Positions 47,801 to 59,498 of a stretch of 64,000 nt of DNA are shown here, piece by piece. The translations under genes were made by a program, and so were the position numbers. Every line of letters starts with the position of its first letter. Position 1 is the first letter of the stretch. The DNA lies in assembly GCA_030549495.1 (NCBI GenBank), contig JAUIRK010000123.1, positions 62,001 through 126,000 of the forward strand. Direction: 5' to 3'. The DNA comes from Nectonema munidae (taxonomy: Eukaryota > Nematomorpha > Nectonematoida > Nectonematidae). The notes under the pieces are model-generated. The model ran no database searches. It was not told where the DNA came from and saw only the letters and a program-made list of their open reading frames with translations.

Positions 47801-49212
47801 AATTTAAGCAGAGATCATAAAAAAATTATTGAAACTCAATAGAGAATTATTGTATGGTAGAAGAGGTTGTTTTTCAAATTTTAAATGATATTTTCCCATA
47901 TAGTACATCTTTATTTTAGATACAGTGTTTCGTCTGGCTCTACAGACCAAAATTCAGCAGATGGTATATTTTTGGAAAATGAAAGCGTTACTTCTTGTAT
48001 TAAGCCGATTATTCCACTTGTAAAGAATTTTTTTAACTCTTGATTGATGCAACTTTTTATTTTGTTAAATTATACTGCAATTCTACTGCTTTTCTGCTTG
48101 ATTTAAATAAAACTACTTAATTTTTTTAATTTAAATATATAATTGATCCACACTTAAAATGCGACTAAAATTTGTATTTCCTTGTCAAGTTAGTAAAATT
48201 TGGATAACTGATTACCAAAGATTACTAATTTGAATAATTTGTTTTTGGACAATGATTATTATTGCTAAATCAAATCATTTTGGTAGATTTGGTCGAGAAA
48301 TATTTTCTGAATAAAGATTGGCGCACAGCACTTACCTTGCTGTAGGTTGCTGAAACTACTTTATGATAAAAATGTCATTGGTAAAGAAGAGAATGAAATA
48401 AGACAAGAGATATCTGATTCAGAATATGGTATAAATGAAGACTGTGTAGAAGACTACATTCATCCATTTGCTAATGGATTAGCTACATATTCGGCTTTAA
48501 TCAAAAAAGTAAGGAAAGTGTGGCAAATGTTTAAAACATCACTCAGTCTTGAAGGAATCGTGAAATCAGTACTCTGAAGTGAACTACAATTAATTCGAGA
48601 TGTCTAGATCTTTTTCTGAAAACTATTTTAAGCAAATAAGCTGACAAGCCGAATGAGTATTTTTTCAGCAGGATATTTTACAACAAGTGTTGGATTCAGT
48701 CTTTCTCCTTCTCCTTTCAAAGCCTTATTCTGAAATGTCACACATGTCAAATAAGAGTAAGAAGCAAAGCTAACGTCGCTGTTATATTATATAGTTTCAG
48801 AAGAGGTAATATAAATTTTTATTTGATTAAAATTAAATTTTTTTCTCACGTTTTTGAAAATTTATTGCTTCCCTCTGACAGGTTGACTTTATCTAATAAG
48901 CACAAAACTTGTGCATAAGAAGGTACAAATAAGCAGGACTAAACTTGATTTTCTGAATTTTATTTTCAAAGTTACGCCAAAATTCAAATATAATTTCCTA
49001 TTATATTACTTCCTAAGCAATTGTTTTCAATTTTCAAAGTTTGCAAAAAAAATGCGCTTCAATTAAAACTTTTGGTTGTAAAATATTATTGAATTCTCTC
49101 AAAAATCTAAAAAGTGTACTTAATTATTGAATCAAAATTTTTTGGTTTTAAGAGTTTTAATTTCTAAAAAAAATTTCAGACCTTTTGGATTTCGGATATT
49201 TTGGCCCAGAAC
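44866..49212. mobile_element. large DNA element with phrase-built inverted ends
   Basis: The left end reads TTAGTCAAAACGTCCGAAAA. Near 49185-49212 the opposite strand reads GGCCAAAATATCCGAAATCC, giving an inverted pair 4.35 kb apart. The interior has broken plus-strand coding traces: VSADNISAHTLRAFF, LKNELDYYHVINVQPSDIPL and, further on, weakly coding-like frames at 47089-47277 and 48347-48577. The ADN..AH and YHV.N..P.DI wording resembles a transposase-associated region (SDNLGAH...FHV..G.PPD) seen in some animal DNA elements. I cannot name the superfamily. Confidence 0.4.
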
Positions 49213-49312
49213 CTACTGAAACTTAAAAATTAATTACTTAGGCCATAATGTTTGCTGTTTTTTCATGTATAAGAACAGCCTCACCCTACTTAACATGTTA
49301 ACATGTATTTCT

Positions 49313-50073
49313 CGGTTCCTAGTCCAAATCCCCGAAAACTAAAACCCCGTCTACCAAAATCCCCAAAAATTAAAATCCCCGCTGCCAGAATCACCGATCT
49401 CCCAAAAGAAATAATCGAGAAGCCAAATTGTGCAGGATTGTATTGAAAAAAATGTGTAAGGGCTAAATTCTCTTGAAAAAAAACAAAAGCAGAGACCGAC
49501 TTGACAAATTCAGAAAATACCAAGAGAGGAAAGATTTTTTTGTTTCCTTAGTGTTGCCAGATTTGTAAATTATCGAATCTGGAACTGGACAAAAATGTTC
49601 TTGAAAAAAGTCAGAAACAAATTTTTTTATTCCTTACAAAAATGAAAAATATTTATAAGTAGAGTTTTTAATAAAAAAAAGAAAATACATCATATTTGCA
49701 GTAAAATTTATATAAAACACTTATTCGGAACTATAAGATTGATGAATGAAGAACGCAGATTCTTTTGAATCTCATAGGATTTCGTAAACCTAAGCCAAGA
49801 TAAAAACGAGACAATACCGGAAAACCGGGACATCTAGAAACCCTTACTTCAACCCAAATATATTGGAAAAAATGAGGAAAATTAATTAGAAAAAAGAGAA
49901 TGAAAGGTGGAAGACGTATATTGTCAAAATCTCCGAAAATCAAAATTCCCGGTTCCAAAATTCCCGCTTTCAAAATCCCTGAAAACTAAGGAGGATTTTG
50001 GTAGCGAGTATTTTGGTTTTTGGAGATTTTAGTTTTCGAAGATCTTGATAGAGGGGATTTTGACAAAGAACCC
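49313..50073. mobile_element. MITE with iterated inverted ends
   Basis: The left end is GGTTCCTAGTCCAAATCCCC and the right end, read inward, GGTTCTTTGTCAAAATCCCC. Both continue with GAAAACTAAAA and further phrases of the AAAATCCCC(A/G)AAAA type (five or more near the left end, several near 49925-50040). No transposase is present. Confidence 0.65.
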
Positions 50074-50691
50074 TTCTTTGAGGGTAAATTGTCCCTAGAC
50101 CGGTTGAAGGTAAAAATGTCTCCAGTAAAAATGTACCCGATCTGCAAATAGATCAAAATGCCCCCAATTCTTTGTTTTTCAAAATTATATAACCAAGAAA
50201 GAAGAGACACTTCAAACTCTGTGTTTAGATCATAAAACTAATAATCAAAATTTAATTGACCCCTCCCTCTATGCGATTTTTAAACATGAAAAAAGTAGCA
50301 TTCACGACAGTCAAGATATAGCACTAAAAACATCTAAGATAAAGGCATCGTATAAAACATGACAAAAAAACTTAGTGAGCAAATTGCGAATATATAAAAG
50401 ATGTGTTTAACTTTGAGAAAAATATAAAAAATTTTCGACAGGGTAAGAACAAATAAAATAATTGACTTAAAAAAGGTTTCAAAATTATTATAGAAAACAA
50501 TAAAAAGCGATAACATCATTTTTTAGCCAAATTATTGAAAAGAAAATAATCGTAGAAACATTACACATTCGCCAAAATTTCAGAATTTTTGTTTCTATGA
50601 ACTAAACTCAAAATTTCATACAGACTGTAACTTTCACTCTCAAAAGTTTTTAAATATCCTTAAAAAACAATAGGGACAATTCGAACGGTGT

Positions 50692-51513
50692 CTGGTCAAA
50701 ACGTCCGAAATCCAAAACCGAAGCATCCGAAAACCAAAAGGTCCGAAAATTAGATTAACAGTTTCAGAAACCTAAAAAACATTTTTTTTCCAGAATCAAA
50801 ATTGTTGAGGGAAAAAACTGAAAAATTGAGCACAAAACTTTTTTTATTTAAAAAAAAATCTATTTCTAGTTTTTTAGTTGAAAAGTTTAGACATTTTAGA
50901 TTTAAATGAAAATGCACTATAATCAAGCGCGTCTTTTTACTCGAATAGATAAAAATTCATTCCAATCTCTTAAAATCATTCAAATCGTGTAGTTTTTCCT
51001 TTGATTTTTGATAGAAAGTCTAATTTTGAAAGTCTTGCAAATTCGACTAATTAGTATAACTTTTTCCGAGACTTTTTTTCAAAATTGGGTTATATATTTT
51101 AAAATCATGAACTTCAGAAGTGTTTGATCTTAAAATGAAAATTTTTTAGCCAAATTCATTATAATTCAAAAAAATTAAACGAAGTTGTTAGGATTGCTCT
51201 ATATCTACTGCGGTAGCGAGAATATTCTAATATATTTTAGCCATACCGATACCTGTCTGAGGAGTTTCTGTACAAATGATGCGAAATCAAGTTTTGCGTT
51301 TGAAGATGGTAAATTCACTATTTTGTTTTGAACAACTAAATAGTATAGCTTGATTAATTCACATGCAATTGAAATGATCAAACAGGCATGAAGGATTATA
51401 CTAAAAAATTTCGTTTAGTGAGGTTATGATTTCTAGACGTTTTTGTTTGGGCACCTTTTGGTTTCGGACGTTTTAATTTTCGGACATTTTGGATTTCGGA
51501 CGTTTTGACTATG
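50692..51513. mobile_element. MITE, GTCAAAACGTCCGAAA ends
   Basis: The inverted termini GTCAAAACGTCCGAAATCCA lie at about 50694 and 51508. Inside each end the phrase (G/A)TCCGAAAA(C/T) recurs two or three times. It is 0.8 kb long, has no coding sequence and lies inside the larger element. Confidence 0.75.
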
Positions 51514-51594
51514 AAGCAATTCAACCTATTAGCAAGTTTGGGGCATTTTGACCTACTTGGAGATTGGTGGCATTTTTACCGATCACACCCTAGA

Positions 51595-52856
51595 CAATGG
51601 GTTCCCAAACTGTGGGCCATGGCCCCCTGGGGGCCATAAAGCAAAATTTAAGGGGCCATAATCTGAGGCTATGCATAAATAAAACCAGACTGAATCTCTT
51701 CCAGTTTTTTGGTCATCAATGGCAGCTTCATATCCAAATTTATGTGACTTAGCTTTTCGCCAACTTCTACCATTTTCATCAACTTATTCCTGTGAAGCTG
51801 CCTTCTCTCAACTTATCTAAAAGAAATGTCGCAACAGACTTGAAGTGAAGTATGACCTACGTTGTGCTTTAAGTGAAACAAAACGAAGAATCAAGAAGCT
51901 TGTCGATAATAATCTGCAACATCACCCTTCACACTCAGTAGAATTGTCTCCCAACTAGAGCACTTAATTGTCAAAATGTTATTAAATTTGTAAGAATCAA
52001 AGATTAAATCGCATAGCGTAGGATTAATGAACTTTTTCCATCCAGTGGGTTTTCTGTTTCCTTCTTTTTTTGCTTATTCTTGAAACACCTTTTTAGCAAA
52101 ATGCCCTTTTTAATTAATCTTATATGATTATAATTGTTAGATACAAGTAGACAGTCACATACTTGCCAACCTCAGAGAAGACCAAAGCGGTAGACTTTTT
52201 TTCGAAAACGACCCATGGACCCTCTGGAGGGAGTACGATAAAATGCATGGGAAGAACCTAATTTGGATTTAGTATTAATAAATTCAAATTTTTGAATCCA
52301 TTCTTCTTTAAAACAGTTGTCGTAGGGACTTTTTGTTTTATTTTTATTATCACTCATTCTTCCAGAAGTAAAAATTGGTTTACATAATTTAAATAGTCTA
52401 AATATTTAAGTAAAAACATAAATCGATGAAAAAAAGTAAAAAAACAAAGAAAACAAAAATTAAGCACATGATGCATATGCTCAAGATGTGCCAATAAAAA
52501 TTTTAGCATTCAAAAGTTGTAAAATTTTTTAAAAAGGGGTAGAACCCACCTCAAAAGCGGTAGAACAAAAAAAAAGTCGAAAAGTGGTAGAGTTGGCAAC
52601 TATGCAGTCACGGTATTCACCGCCTGATTGTTGTGGGGGTCATAGACAAGGATCATGTATGAAAAGTGGGTAACGATCAGACTAAACACCCCAAAACATG
52701 GCAAATAATTTTAAAGCATTATAAAAAAAAGATGGTTTGACTAAAAACCCCAAAAAAATTCGAAAGTTTTAAGGATCTTTTTTGTAAGAAATATTTGTAG
52801 TTTATTGCAATTTTTTGAGGTGATTTGGGATGTCAGAAAAGGTTTGGGAAGCACTG
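51595..52856 (+). mobile_element. hAT element, internally deleted
   Basis: The ends are CAATGGGTTCCCAAAC and, read inward from the right, CAGTGCTTCCCAAAC. CCCTAGA(C) stands on both sides, a 7-8 bp target duplication. A remnant of the hAT dimerisation tail is readable on the plus strand (51770-51960: SCEAAFSQLI then NRLEVKYDLRCALSETKRRI). The rest of the transposase is missing. Confidence 0.75.
52159..52603. mobile_element. hAT-type MITE inside the 51.6-kb hAT
   Basis: The ends ATACTTGCCAAC and GTTGGCAACTAT are inverted with one mismatch. ACAGTCAC (52151-52158) and GCAGTCAC (52604-52611) form an 8-bp duplication with one change. AAGCGGTAGA recurs near both ends. There is no coding capacity. 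Confidence 0.72.
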
Positions 52857-53204
52857 CCCTAGACAATATAGACGCCCTTGAGAGTAAATTCTATTTGCGG
52901 ATGGTGGAGGCGTCATTAGTGCCTGTACTTGATTACGCTCCTCCTACTGGATGATGACGAAATGTCAGAAGAGTGGATAAGTTTGATCATTGATGATGAT
53001 GAGATTGTAATGATGAAGTTAATTTTGAGTTAAGTATTAATGTTTGAGATAATTGATTCATCAGTGTCGTCAGTACAGCGAAAAGATATTGATTTTTGTG
53101 ATTATATTATAATAATAATAAGGCGATAAATTTATAGGCTGTTGTTCAGTGTTCACAGACAATGCTTATTACTACACGTGATTTAGAGCCAATTCTTCGT
53201 CACA

Positions 53205-53393
53205 CAATAAAAGAGTGAAACGTAACGTGAGGAGAGATTTACCAAAGTGTGGTAATAAGATAGATCATATGTGTATTCAGACAGCCAATCACGTCCACTC
53301 CACTTATTATCTCTTCCAAGGACTGTCGAGCTGCTGCTGCTGCTGTTGGTGTTCGAAGAAAACACAAATATTATATTACATCACCGCCACCAG
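53205..53393 (+). other. possible 5' noncoding exon of the calponin-like gene
   Basis: This less AT-rich stretch holds a CCAAT word (53284) and a (CTG)n run (53329-53345) and ends CACCAG|GTTAGT, a good donor. Pyrimidine-rich acceptors TCCCTTCAG or TCTTCTAG lie just before the start codon at 53632. A CACGTG E-box stands upstream at 53176. The exon start is not visible. Confidence 0.3.
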
Positions 53394-53631
53394 GTTAGTT
53401 TATTATGGTAACTAAATAAAGAAGATGAAGGCGTAATCACGCATACACAACTGTTCAAGCGCCAATTATCTTGCTTTCCGCTTTGTGCATGTGGTGTTGA
53501 AATTTGCTCACACACACACATTCTTCCATATCTCCTCCTTTCAGCGTCCTAATCGTCTCGCGTCTTCTTCATTCGCTCTCGCACACATCACGTTCCCTTT
53601 CTTTCCATCCCTTCAGATTCCTCTCTTCTAG

Positions 53632-53679
53632 ATGATTAAAGGTCCCTCTTACGGCTTAAGTGCTGCTGTTGCTTCCAAG
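53632..53679 (+). CDS. Mp20: Mp20-like coding exon 1 (16 codons)
   Basis: Encodes MIKGPSYGLSAAVASK and ends AAG|GTACTT in phase 0. The motif matches the N-terminus of transgelins and arthropod calponin-like proteins. The exon is too short to find by frame length alone. The frame stays open past the donor but loses all similarity. Confidence 0.88.
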
Positions 53680-56600
53680 GTACTTCCTAAGATTATCGAT
53701 TATAAATTTTGGTTGTACCCCAGATTACGCTATCTCCTTAAAGCGCCTATAATGTGGTTTTGCTTTTTATTCATTTTCAGAATTGTTACAGCTATCTTAG
53801 AGTCGAGTAGCTTAGTTATCCCTTACCCACTGTCTGATTTGTGGGGTAGGGGCGATGGGATGATCGCGAACTTTTCAGACAATCTGGCATTCAGTTTAAT
53901 TTTTACTCTACGCTTCTGTCAATCAAAAATTTTAATATTTTTTAATTTGAGTTGGTTTTATTTAAAAGATCTAGATTCTTTAGTAATAAAACTAATCTAA
54001 CGGAATAAACTACGTTGAAAATTTATCGTTTGATTGACATCACAACAATAAATAGTTGCTTGAAAAATTTTTGATTGACGGAACCGTGAGTTCATCAGAT
54101 TGACTGTTCTTAAAGCATTATCAGTGCAATCGCAAAAATGACCCATAAATCTGGGAAATTTAAGTGATCTTTTCCCGCAGAAAGATTGAAACGAAGCCAT
54201 GGATACTACAAAACATCTAAAAATATAAAAATTGATTTTTAATATATTCGACTCATTATGATTGTACTAGTTTTTACCAAACCCAAGATCGGTGTCTTAT
54301 GCGCCTAGTTAAATAATTGAAAAATAATTAAGAAATGAAGAATAATTTACTTTTCATTATTTATGGAATATTTTCGTGGTCTTTGGAAAAATTCAAATTT
54401 GGTCCAAGAAGTAAATAGCTTGGGAATCAGTACTCTACGTGATCATTAATCACATTGCATTCCTAATTTAGATAAAATTATTCAAAAAAAATTACCTCCT
54501 GTCTTTTCAATATAAGGTCTAATCACTGCTAATTCCCAAAGTGGAAAGAGTCAAAAATGCTATGAGATATTATGAATCTTATGCATTCAGAGGGAATGAC
54601 TTGGCAAAATCGGATCGGAAAAGCTTCAGTGCTCCAAGCCTGTACGATAAAAAAATGGGTTTACGTCGTGTGTAAGTAACAAGATTTCCAAATATTTTTA
54701 GAATTATTGCATTGTTAGGATCTTCACTTTCTAGAGGCTATAAACTTTTGAACCTTAATATTAACATTTTAATGATATTTGGAGTAGTTTAATTGTGTAA
54801 CATTGAATGATTTATAGTAAGCTGCAATACAAAACTTTGATTACACACGTCTTCTGAATGAAAAATTATTCTTTGAATTCTATACGAGTCATCATTTTTC
54901 ACCATCTTCGATTTGCCATAAAACTAATAAAAAAATTTTATCCTTATATTTTAACCCTTCGCTCAAAAATCATTAATTGTAATTGGATCATTCACATTTT
55001 TGTGCAATTTATTTTTGTTCCGCCTACAAATTGATTACTAAAATTATAGTGGCTAAAATTAGATATAACACCTATTACTATGCCTAATTTTAATATAGTA
55101 AAATTAATGATATTGTCATAAAAAAATTCTAGTAATATTATAATAAAATAGTATATAATTCTATATAAATATAGTAAAATACATAGTAAATACATAGTAA
55201 AATTCTAGAGATAAATTTACCATTTTTTCTTCAGCCGCAAAAAGTTTTTCAATTTTTATATGGTTTTACAAACGACACCTTCTTTTTTATGTCACTTTAT
55301 TGAAGAAGCAAAATGATCTTTGAATAAAAGTTTTATACGTGAATCTTGGAAGAAAAGCTGTATATGAAGAAAAAGTTTTAAAAAAGTTACGATTTTCTGG
55401 TTTTTATTGGATTAAGGAATTTATATAATTTTTTCAAACTTTATAATGATCAATATTTATACGGTATTGTAGGTTATTTTTTTTATGAAATTATCAAAAT
55501 ATGTGAAATGGTGTTGCTCATTAACGCCATCTAAGCAATCATACGAAATATTAATATTTTTTTACGGGTTCTCTCTGACCACTTCTTTGAATATCGGGGA
55601 AGTAGTTGATTAACAAACTTTGCCATTATTAACAGATAGATCCTAAAAGTCTGCTTCTGGTCCAGCCAGAAATGTCCTAACTATTTTGTCTGTTGACTTA
55701 ATCAATAGTTAATATTTTATCTAATGAGTTTTTTATATTAATAAATTGTAATGGTAGCAAAAAGACAAAAAATACATCTATTCGTATTTTTGAAAAAGGA
55801 AATTTGTAAAATTTTATCTTAAATCATTTTTAGTTCAAAAAATTTGATTTTACTTTTTCATGTTAGGATTAGTTACTTCTGTAGGAAATGAAAAAAATTG
55901 TTAGTTCATTTCAAAATTTCTTACTTCATTAATTTTTGGCATCTTAAGAAACAGAAAAAGTGTCGTCTCTTTGTTTCTAAAATTAGGTGGTGCGATGCAA
56001 AATGACACATTGGGATTTCATACGCATATTTGGCTGTTTTACGTGATTTTTTACGTCCTTATATTAGAATGCAGGGGTTGGACATATGTGAACCGCACCA
56101 ATTTAAGTTCTTGAAATGAATGATAAATTAAACATTACACACTTTTAGATTGAAATAATTACATGAAGCAAATATGCACCTCAAAAATTTAACAAAGACT
56201 AGCAAAAGGATGAATACTTATAAAAATAACTTTTTCAAAGAATTTTCGTCGAATGTGCCTTCCCAATGGTTGGAGTGCAGCTCTGATAGAAGAATCTTAT
56301 AATGACCTAGAGAGCGGGGGCATGCACAGTTAACTGTGAATCAACCATAATTTAGTTGGTTCCAAAGTATGCCCAGGTATTCTTGATTGACATTTCTGTA
56401 ATTTATTGTGGCTTGCTACGAACAAGAGCTGTGATCCTTTGGGGTAAATATTGCGCCATCAAAGCGTTCTATGATCATTCAAGAAAGTAATAAAATAGTA
56501 AGTAACTTTGTATATTTGTTGCTCCGTTTCTCATATTGATTGATTTCTATTCATTTGATATTGATATTAAATTTTTGCTTTTTGTTTCACTTGTCATTTT

Positions 56601-59330
56601 TGTTTTTATATTGTTGAGTAATTTGCTTAGTTACCTTTTGAATTTTTTTAGTAATTATATGTTGCCAGATCTACGGATTTATCCGTATTTTACGGATTTT
56701 CGTAGGATAAATTATCTACGGACAGATTTAGGACAGATTTTTTGTTCACTCGAATTTTTACTTTTTGCGGATATTTTACAGGTAATTCAAAAATTATGGT
56801 TCTGAAGAGATAAATTATTTTTTTTTAAAACTATTTTAATTTTTATACCTTAACTTATTTTTCTGTGAATTAAGTAGTTATTTAGTTTTTACGATTCAAT
56901 TAATTAGTCTCAGCATAATTAAAATGATTGATTTACGTTAGCCAGTAGCAAAGGGCCTAAACTGAAATTCCCGGAAATTTTGGAGTTTTCTCAAACTGGT
57001 TGAGAGCTTTTTTTCTCCAATTTTGTGAAAAAAATTAGGTGCCACCTCTCGCAGAAAACTTTTCCTTGCTAAGGGCCTCTGGGTCTACCGATTTTACAGA
57101 TTTTTTTCGATTATTTTCAGGATATTTAATTTTTTTGCCTGGCCAACAGTAAGCTCTTAAATTTTTCCTTGATGAACCCCAAAATAGGACCGAATAATTC
57201 TAAAATTTACCCTACTTTTCGATTATTCACTTTTATAGAAAAATGTATATTTACTTTCTATGTTTGATTTTGTCAAGCGATGTTATTTGTAGGAGCGCAT
57301 TTAGAATAAAAATACACCGGAAAGATTTTATGACATTTTTATTAAATCAATTTATCGAATATTCAATATGCAAAAGATTAAAATGGATGCCCCTCTAGAA
57401 TAGTACTCGTTATTTATAGGGTTGACGAGTCTGATTCGGGAGGCAGTTAAGTCTGACACTTAAAGGTATGGAATCAGAGTAGAGATTTTTTATGCATCTT
57501 CTAAAAATGAAAAAATTTCTTTACCATATGGAGAATCTCTTTAGCCGAAGGGGGAAGAAAGACCTGGCTCTATCTATTTTAAATTGTGAGTATTTGGAGT
57601 CGTATTCAGAGCTTGATTTTTATAAGTATGTGCTTGGAGTAGGAGACGGAAAACTTTCATGCGACTTTGTAACACTAATTGGTGAGTATTAGCTCATATC
57701 ATCTTACGGACCTTAAGTACAACTTCTTGCCTACTGTTGGGGGGACCTTTTATCATTTAAATTTTGTTTTTGAAAATAACTTGACTTCCACCAAATACAA
57801 AATTTAAAATGTTTCTTAAATTATACTTTTTGTAAATAATTTTTACTTTTAGAGATAAAAAATTATTTCAAATTTTTTATTCACATTTAATTGTAAAAGA
57901 TCGAATTAGAGGAATAGCGACCACAACTCTGGTGATTGAATAAAATTGAGAAATTGAGTTTAGTCAAATTAGCAACCATATGTAGTTTAGTTGCATTGTA
58001 GTATGGTATATATAGTACATTTTGTTAATTAATTTAGATTGCAGGAAAGCGTGACCCTGAACAAGAGGACCAAGCTGCGCAATGGATAAATCAACTTGTG
58101 CCTGGTGTTCAATGGACAACATTTGATGAAACTCTTAGAAATGGACAAGTTTTGTGCCAGTTATTGATTTGTTTCATTTTTGTCTTTAAAATTTGCAAAG
58201 AAATCTTTTTCTCGATAGACTAATCGAAAAAATCCACCCTGGTTCAGTAAAAAAGATCAACACTACAGGCGGAGACTTCAAAATGATGGAGAACATCAAC
58301 AAATTTCAAGCAGCGTGCATGGACTTTGGAGTGCCTGAGTCAGATGTTTTTCAAACGGTTGATTTGTGGGACAGGAGAAACATTTCTCAAGTGACACAGG
58401 CGATCTTTGCTCTTAGTCGTGTTGTAAGCTCTTCAAACATTTCATTTAAAAAAAATAAGAAATGTTTAAAACATTTTTAGCGGTTTGGGGACAATTTTTC
58501 GGATCTATGGGAAATCCGGCCCAATGCATTGTTAGTACAGGCCGAATTGATCGACTTCTGTATTGCCCACATTCGGTTGTTTGCAGATTTTCAGATTTTA
58601 AAAAGTGCATTTTTTATTCTTATTTTATTTTTGGATTTTTTTGTTTGTCTAAGGTTAGAGATTAATTTTATAGAAATTGACTTTATTGACTTATGCTTTA
58701 TCTAATTTCACTGCTAGAAAAACTAATTTCAAATTTTCTAACATTTATAATTTAGTATAGTCTAAAATCTAAATTATTTTTTTATGTGATATTTTTTCTA
58801 GAATGTAATATTACCAAAGCCAAATAACATCACAGAATTAAAATGGATCATAAAAAACATGCAACCATTTAACTTAACTATGATACTCTCTCATTTTGAA
58901 ATACGCTCACAATCACAATGTACTTTTATTCTTGCCGTCTTTACCAGATGTAATTGGCCGTTTTTACCAGATGAGCTTAATTTAATAATACAAATTTATC
59001 TATATTGTCATGTGGATCATATTTAAAAAGTTCGTGTGTCAATAACCCATTTGATGATTCCAGAAAAAGCGCATGAATTCATCGATAAACAACACTAAGA
59101 TTCATTTGTTTCATTAAAAAAAAGCAATTCTTGCTATATTTGAACATTTTCAGGCGCAGTCCAAGGGTTTAAGTTTCCCTGCTTTGGGACCAAAGCAATC
59201 GCAAGAAAATAAACGGGAATGGTCTGATGAGCAACTGAAAGCTGGAGAAAACGTGATTGGTCTTCAAGCCGGATCAAACAAAGGTGCGACGCAGAAAGGT
59301 ATGAACTTTGGAAACACTCGTCATATCTAA
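53632..59330 (+). CDS. Mp20: calponin-family muscle protein (Mp20/transgelin-like), 4 exons
   Basis: This is a small actin-binding protein of the calponin/SM22/transgelin family, expected in muscle thin filaments. Four exons join in phase to 183 residues; Drosophila Mp20 has 184. Residues 1-16 carry the family N-terminus GPSYGLSAAV (transgelins: GPSYGLSREV). A single calponin-homology domain spans about 20-125 (IAGKRDPEQE, AAQWINQL, NGQVLCQLIEKI, GGDFKMMENINKFQ, GVPESDVFQTVDLWDRRN, IFALSRV). One calponin repeat (VIGLQAGSNKGATQKGMNFG, residues 159-183) ends the protein at TAA 59328-59330. A single repeat and the length separate it from three-repeat calponins. The first intron is 4.36 kb and contains no named insertion. 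Start chosen: ATG at 53632, directly after a TCTTCTAG tract, with the family's opening motif. The neighbouring beta-catenin gene is about 35 kb away and on the other strand, so no co-regulation is implied. Confidence 0.93.
53680..58037 (+). other. Mp20-like intron 1
   Basis: A 4.36-kb intron. Most is AT-rich. A less AT-rich, exon-like patch lies at 54527-54672 (see findings). A possible MITE with ATGTTGCCAGATCTACGG at 56660 and GGCCAACAGT near 57140 is weak. The open frame at 56536-56805 is a hydrophobic low-complexity artefact. Confidence 0.5.
58038..58159 (+). CDS. Mp20: Mp20-like coding exon 2
   Basis: The acceptor TTAATTTAG precedes IAGKRDPEQEDQAAQWINQL, then VPGVQWTTFDETLRNGQVLC. The exon ends CCA|GTTATT, a weak donor, in phase 2. 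It is supported because the join gives VLCQLIEKIHPG as in the family. Confidence 0.88.
58219..58423 (+). CDS. Mp20: Mp20-like coding exon 3
   Basis: The acceptor TTCTCGATAG follows an intron of only 59 nt. The exon encodes LIEKIHPGSVKKINTTGGDF, KMMENINKFQAACMDFGVPE and VFQTVDLWDRRNISQVTQAI. It ends GTT|GTAAGC in phase 0. Confidence 0.93.
59154..59330 (+). CDS. Mp20: Mp20-like coding exon 4 (calponin repeat, stop)
   Basis: The acceptor CATTTTCAG precedes AQSKGLSFPALGPKQ and EWSDEQLKAGENVIGLQAGS, followed by NKGATQKGMNFGNTRHI and TAA. This is the single calponin repeat. Confidence 0.94.
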   Translation, partial: AQSKGLSFPALGPKQSQENKREWSDEQLKAGENVIGLQAGSNKGATQKGMNFGNTRHI

Positions 59331-59492
59331 GTTCACGCGATCCTTCTCAACTTCCAAGCACATATGTATCATTGATTTTTTTGTCTTCTCTTTATTGTTA
59401 TATCGATATCGTTAATCTTATTATCATTGTTATGTGCTAGCTTTCAATTTTCGTTCTTTCTTTGCCTGAAATATCAATTTACTTTACTTACC

Positions 59493-59498
59493 AATAAA
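59493..59498 (+). promoter_or_regulatory. candidate poly(A) signal of the Mp20-like gene
   Basis: AATAAA lies 163 nt after the stop codon, a usual distance. Because the region is AT-rich, chance occurrence is possible. Confidence 0.45.

Larger units (their letters stand above)
50076..52885. mobile_element. outer element of a nested set
   Basis: The left end contains TTGTCCCTAGACCGGTTGAA then GGTAAAAATGTC and ATCAAAATGCCCCC. The right side, read on the other strand, has TATATTGTCTAGGGTGTGAT then CGGTAAAAATGCC and GTCAAAATGCCCC, once the hAT insertion at 51595-52856 is set aside. The shared order supports one element interrupted by the hAT and by a second MITE (50692-51513). Confidence 0.5.

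Noticed and set aside
54992-55195. Hydrophobic 67-codon minus-strand frame
   Set aside because: Composition is I, L, Y, F and N from AT-rich sequence, with no motif. Similar artefacts lie at 24032-24214, 42795-43100 and 56536-56805.
56660-57148. MITE with ATGTTGCCAGATCTACGG and an inverted GGCCAACAGT end
   Set aside because: The two ends match poorly and no target duplication is visible.
57492-57692. Open frame just upstream of calponin exon 2 as a possible alternative start
   Set aside because: MHLLKMKKFLYHMENLFSRR has no family similarity, whereas the exon at 53632 gives the exact N-terminal motif.
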